A stretch of DNA of 20,485 nucleotides, from contig DUGE01000004.1 in the NCBI GenBank assembly GCA_013331595.1, positions 1 to 20,485 on the forward strand. The letters are read 5' to 3'. The translations under genes were made by a program, and so were the position numbers. Numbering within the stretch: position 1 is the first letter of the stretch; each line of letters begins with the position of its first letter. The notes under the pieces were generated by a model that was not told where the DNA came from, did no database searches, and saw nothing but the letters and a program-made list of their open reading frames with translations. This document shows, piece after piece, positions 19,911-20,485 of the stretch. This stretch comes from Microcaldota archaeon. GTDB lineage: Archaea; Micrarchaeota; Micrarchaeia; Norongarragalinales; UBA10210.

Positions 19911-20186
19911 TTACCTGCGTGGTCGCCGATGCGGCCGCCGGTGCTTTCTTTTTGCGTCTCGAATTGCTTTTTGCCTATAAAATTCGGTCCAGTATGCTTT
20001 CTTTTCTTCCTCAGTCGGCTTATGCTTTCCCTCGAAAAACAGCTTCCTTCCCCACTCAAGAAAGGCGTGAATTCCTTTTAGGATGGACATAATGAGAGAC
20101 GGTTTTTTCCTAGGGCCATCATAAACAGGCCGCCTTCCAGGCCAATAATGGCGAGGGCGGTTTTCCCAAGTAGTACGGCTAGTCAT
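19911..20186 (-). CDS. Unknown very basic 91-aa protein
   Basis: Starts MTSRTTWENRPRHYWPGRRP. The first 30 residues are rich in Arg, Pro, Tyr and Trp; residues 31-52 (LIMSILKGIHAFLEWGRKLF) form an amphipathic or membrane-surface helix; EEEKKAYWTEFYRQKAIRD is a charged helix; the end is a run of Arg/Lys/His/Pro. This composition suits a nucleic-acid or ribosome-binding protein, but no family is recognised. GAGGTGGTTTGA is a strong ribosome binding site. It leads the cluster with trmI. Confidence 0.6.
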   Translation of the reverse strand: MTSRTTWENRPRHYWPGRRPVYDGPRKKPSLIMSILKGIHAFLEWGRKLFFEGKHKPTEEEKKAYWTEFYRQKAIRDAKRKHRRPHRRPRR

Positions 20187-20299
20187 TCAAACCACCTCTT
20201 TTTCAAAAACTCAAGACTTTTCTATTGCTACTTTTTTGACATTCTGCGCTTGAAGATTCTTTGGAAGCTCAGAGCTTTTCCGGGGACTAATTTTCTGAA

Positions 20300-20485
20300 A
20301 GCCTCAAGGGAGAATTGAACTCCCGACCTCCTGTTTGCTTTGCCTTTCTTTTTAGAAAAAAGAAAGGCGAGAGCCCCGCCAAAGAAAAACTATTTTTCTT
20401 AACTTTTTCTAAAAGGAAGAGGGCTGAGAAGGGAGAAACCTTGGTTTCTCCCTCTTACAAGACAGGCGCTCTACCACTGAGCTAC
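20300..20485 (-). tRNA. tRNA-Thr(TGT), 5' end cut by the window, with a 120-base intron
   Basis: Minus strand from the right edge: base 7, TA, D arm GCTC-AGTGGTA-GAGC, anticodon stem CCTGT/ACAGG with loop CTTGTAA (anticodon TGT, Thr), variable AGGTC, T arm GGGAG-TTCAATT-CTCCC, acceptor 3' strand TTGAGGC, discriminator T. About six 5' bases are outside the window. The intron is 20455-20336, after base 37, give or take a base. CCA not encoded. Arrangement parallels tRNA-Thr(GGT). Confidence 0.9.
20336..20455 (-). repeat. Hairpin-packed intron of tRNA-Thr(TGT)
   Basis: Plus-strand coordinates: GCCTTTCTTTTT-AGA-AAAAAGAAAGGC (20342-20368, twelve perfect pairs), AAGAAAAA-CTA-TTTTTCTT (20382-20400) and GGGAGAAACC-TT-GGTTTCTCCC (20431-20452). 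The last has the same place and nearly the same arm as the hairpin beside the 5' splice site in tRNA-Thr(GGT). Confidence 0.75.

Overview
The window is a piece of an archaeal chromosome. It carries a long ribosomal-protein super-operon in archaeal order with archaeal/eukaryotic-type proteins (eS4, eL19, eL32, eL40, eIF1/SUI1, RNase P Rpp29, RNA polymerase subunit Rpo12). It also has intron-containing tRNA genes without encoded CCA, and TATA-box promoters. Gene starts often follow a GTGATTTTGA-like ribosome binding site, as expected for an archaeal 16S tail. Short proteins, tight packing and many small unknown genes would fit a DPANN-type genome such as Diapherotrites or Micrarchaeota, but that placement is inference only.

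Positions 13905 down to 1 (minus strand) read uL3-uL4-uL23-uL2-uS19-uL22-uS3-uL29-SUI1-[insert]-Rpp29-uS17-uL14-[97 aa]-uL24-eS4-uL5-uS14-uS8-[67 aa]-uL6-[82 aa]-eL32-eL19-uL18-uS5 (cut by the window edge). The ribosomal genes are ordinary. What is unusual is four interruptions by unrelated genes. Three are single small genes slotted in the same direction: a possible CxxH/CxxC zinc protein, a two-helix membrane protein and a soluble alpha/beta-looking protein. The fourth is a block of about 1.9 kb (6645-8514) carrying a RelA/SpoT-type nucleotide synthetase on the opposite strand with its own leaderless promoter, a divergent small membrane protein, and 385 bases of hairpin-rich DNA with a repeated 12-mer.

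Positions 14019-15192 (minus) hold rpoP and a two-gene unit of unknown function. Positions 15284-16134 hold a tRNA-Thr(GGT), eL40 and a tRNA-Leu(TAA). A second tRNA-Thr(TGT) lies at the right edge, truncated at its 5' end. All three tRNA genes are interrupted in the anticodon loop. The tRNA-Leu appears to be interrupted again in its T-loop. The insertions are built from near-perfect short-loop palindromes, and related palindromes occur just downstream of eL40 and tRNA-Leu.

Positions 16135-20186 hold glycerate 2-kinase (plus) converging with a minus-strand cluster: a basic 91-aa protein, a short TrmI-like tRNA m1A methyltransferase, a membrane-anchored lytic-transglycosylase (SLT) domain protein, and a glyoxylate/hydroxypyruvate reductase. 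The reductase and kinase would together turn glyoxylate or hydroxypyruvate into 2-phosphoglycerate.
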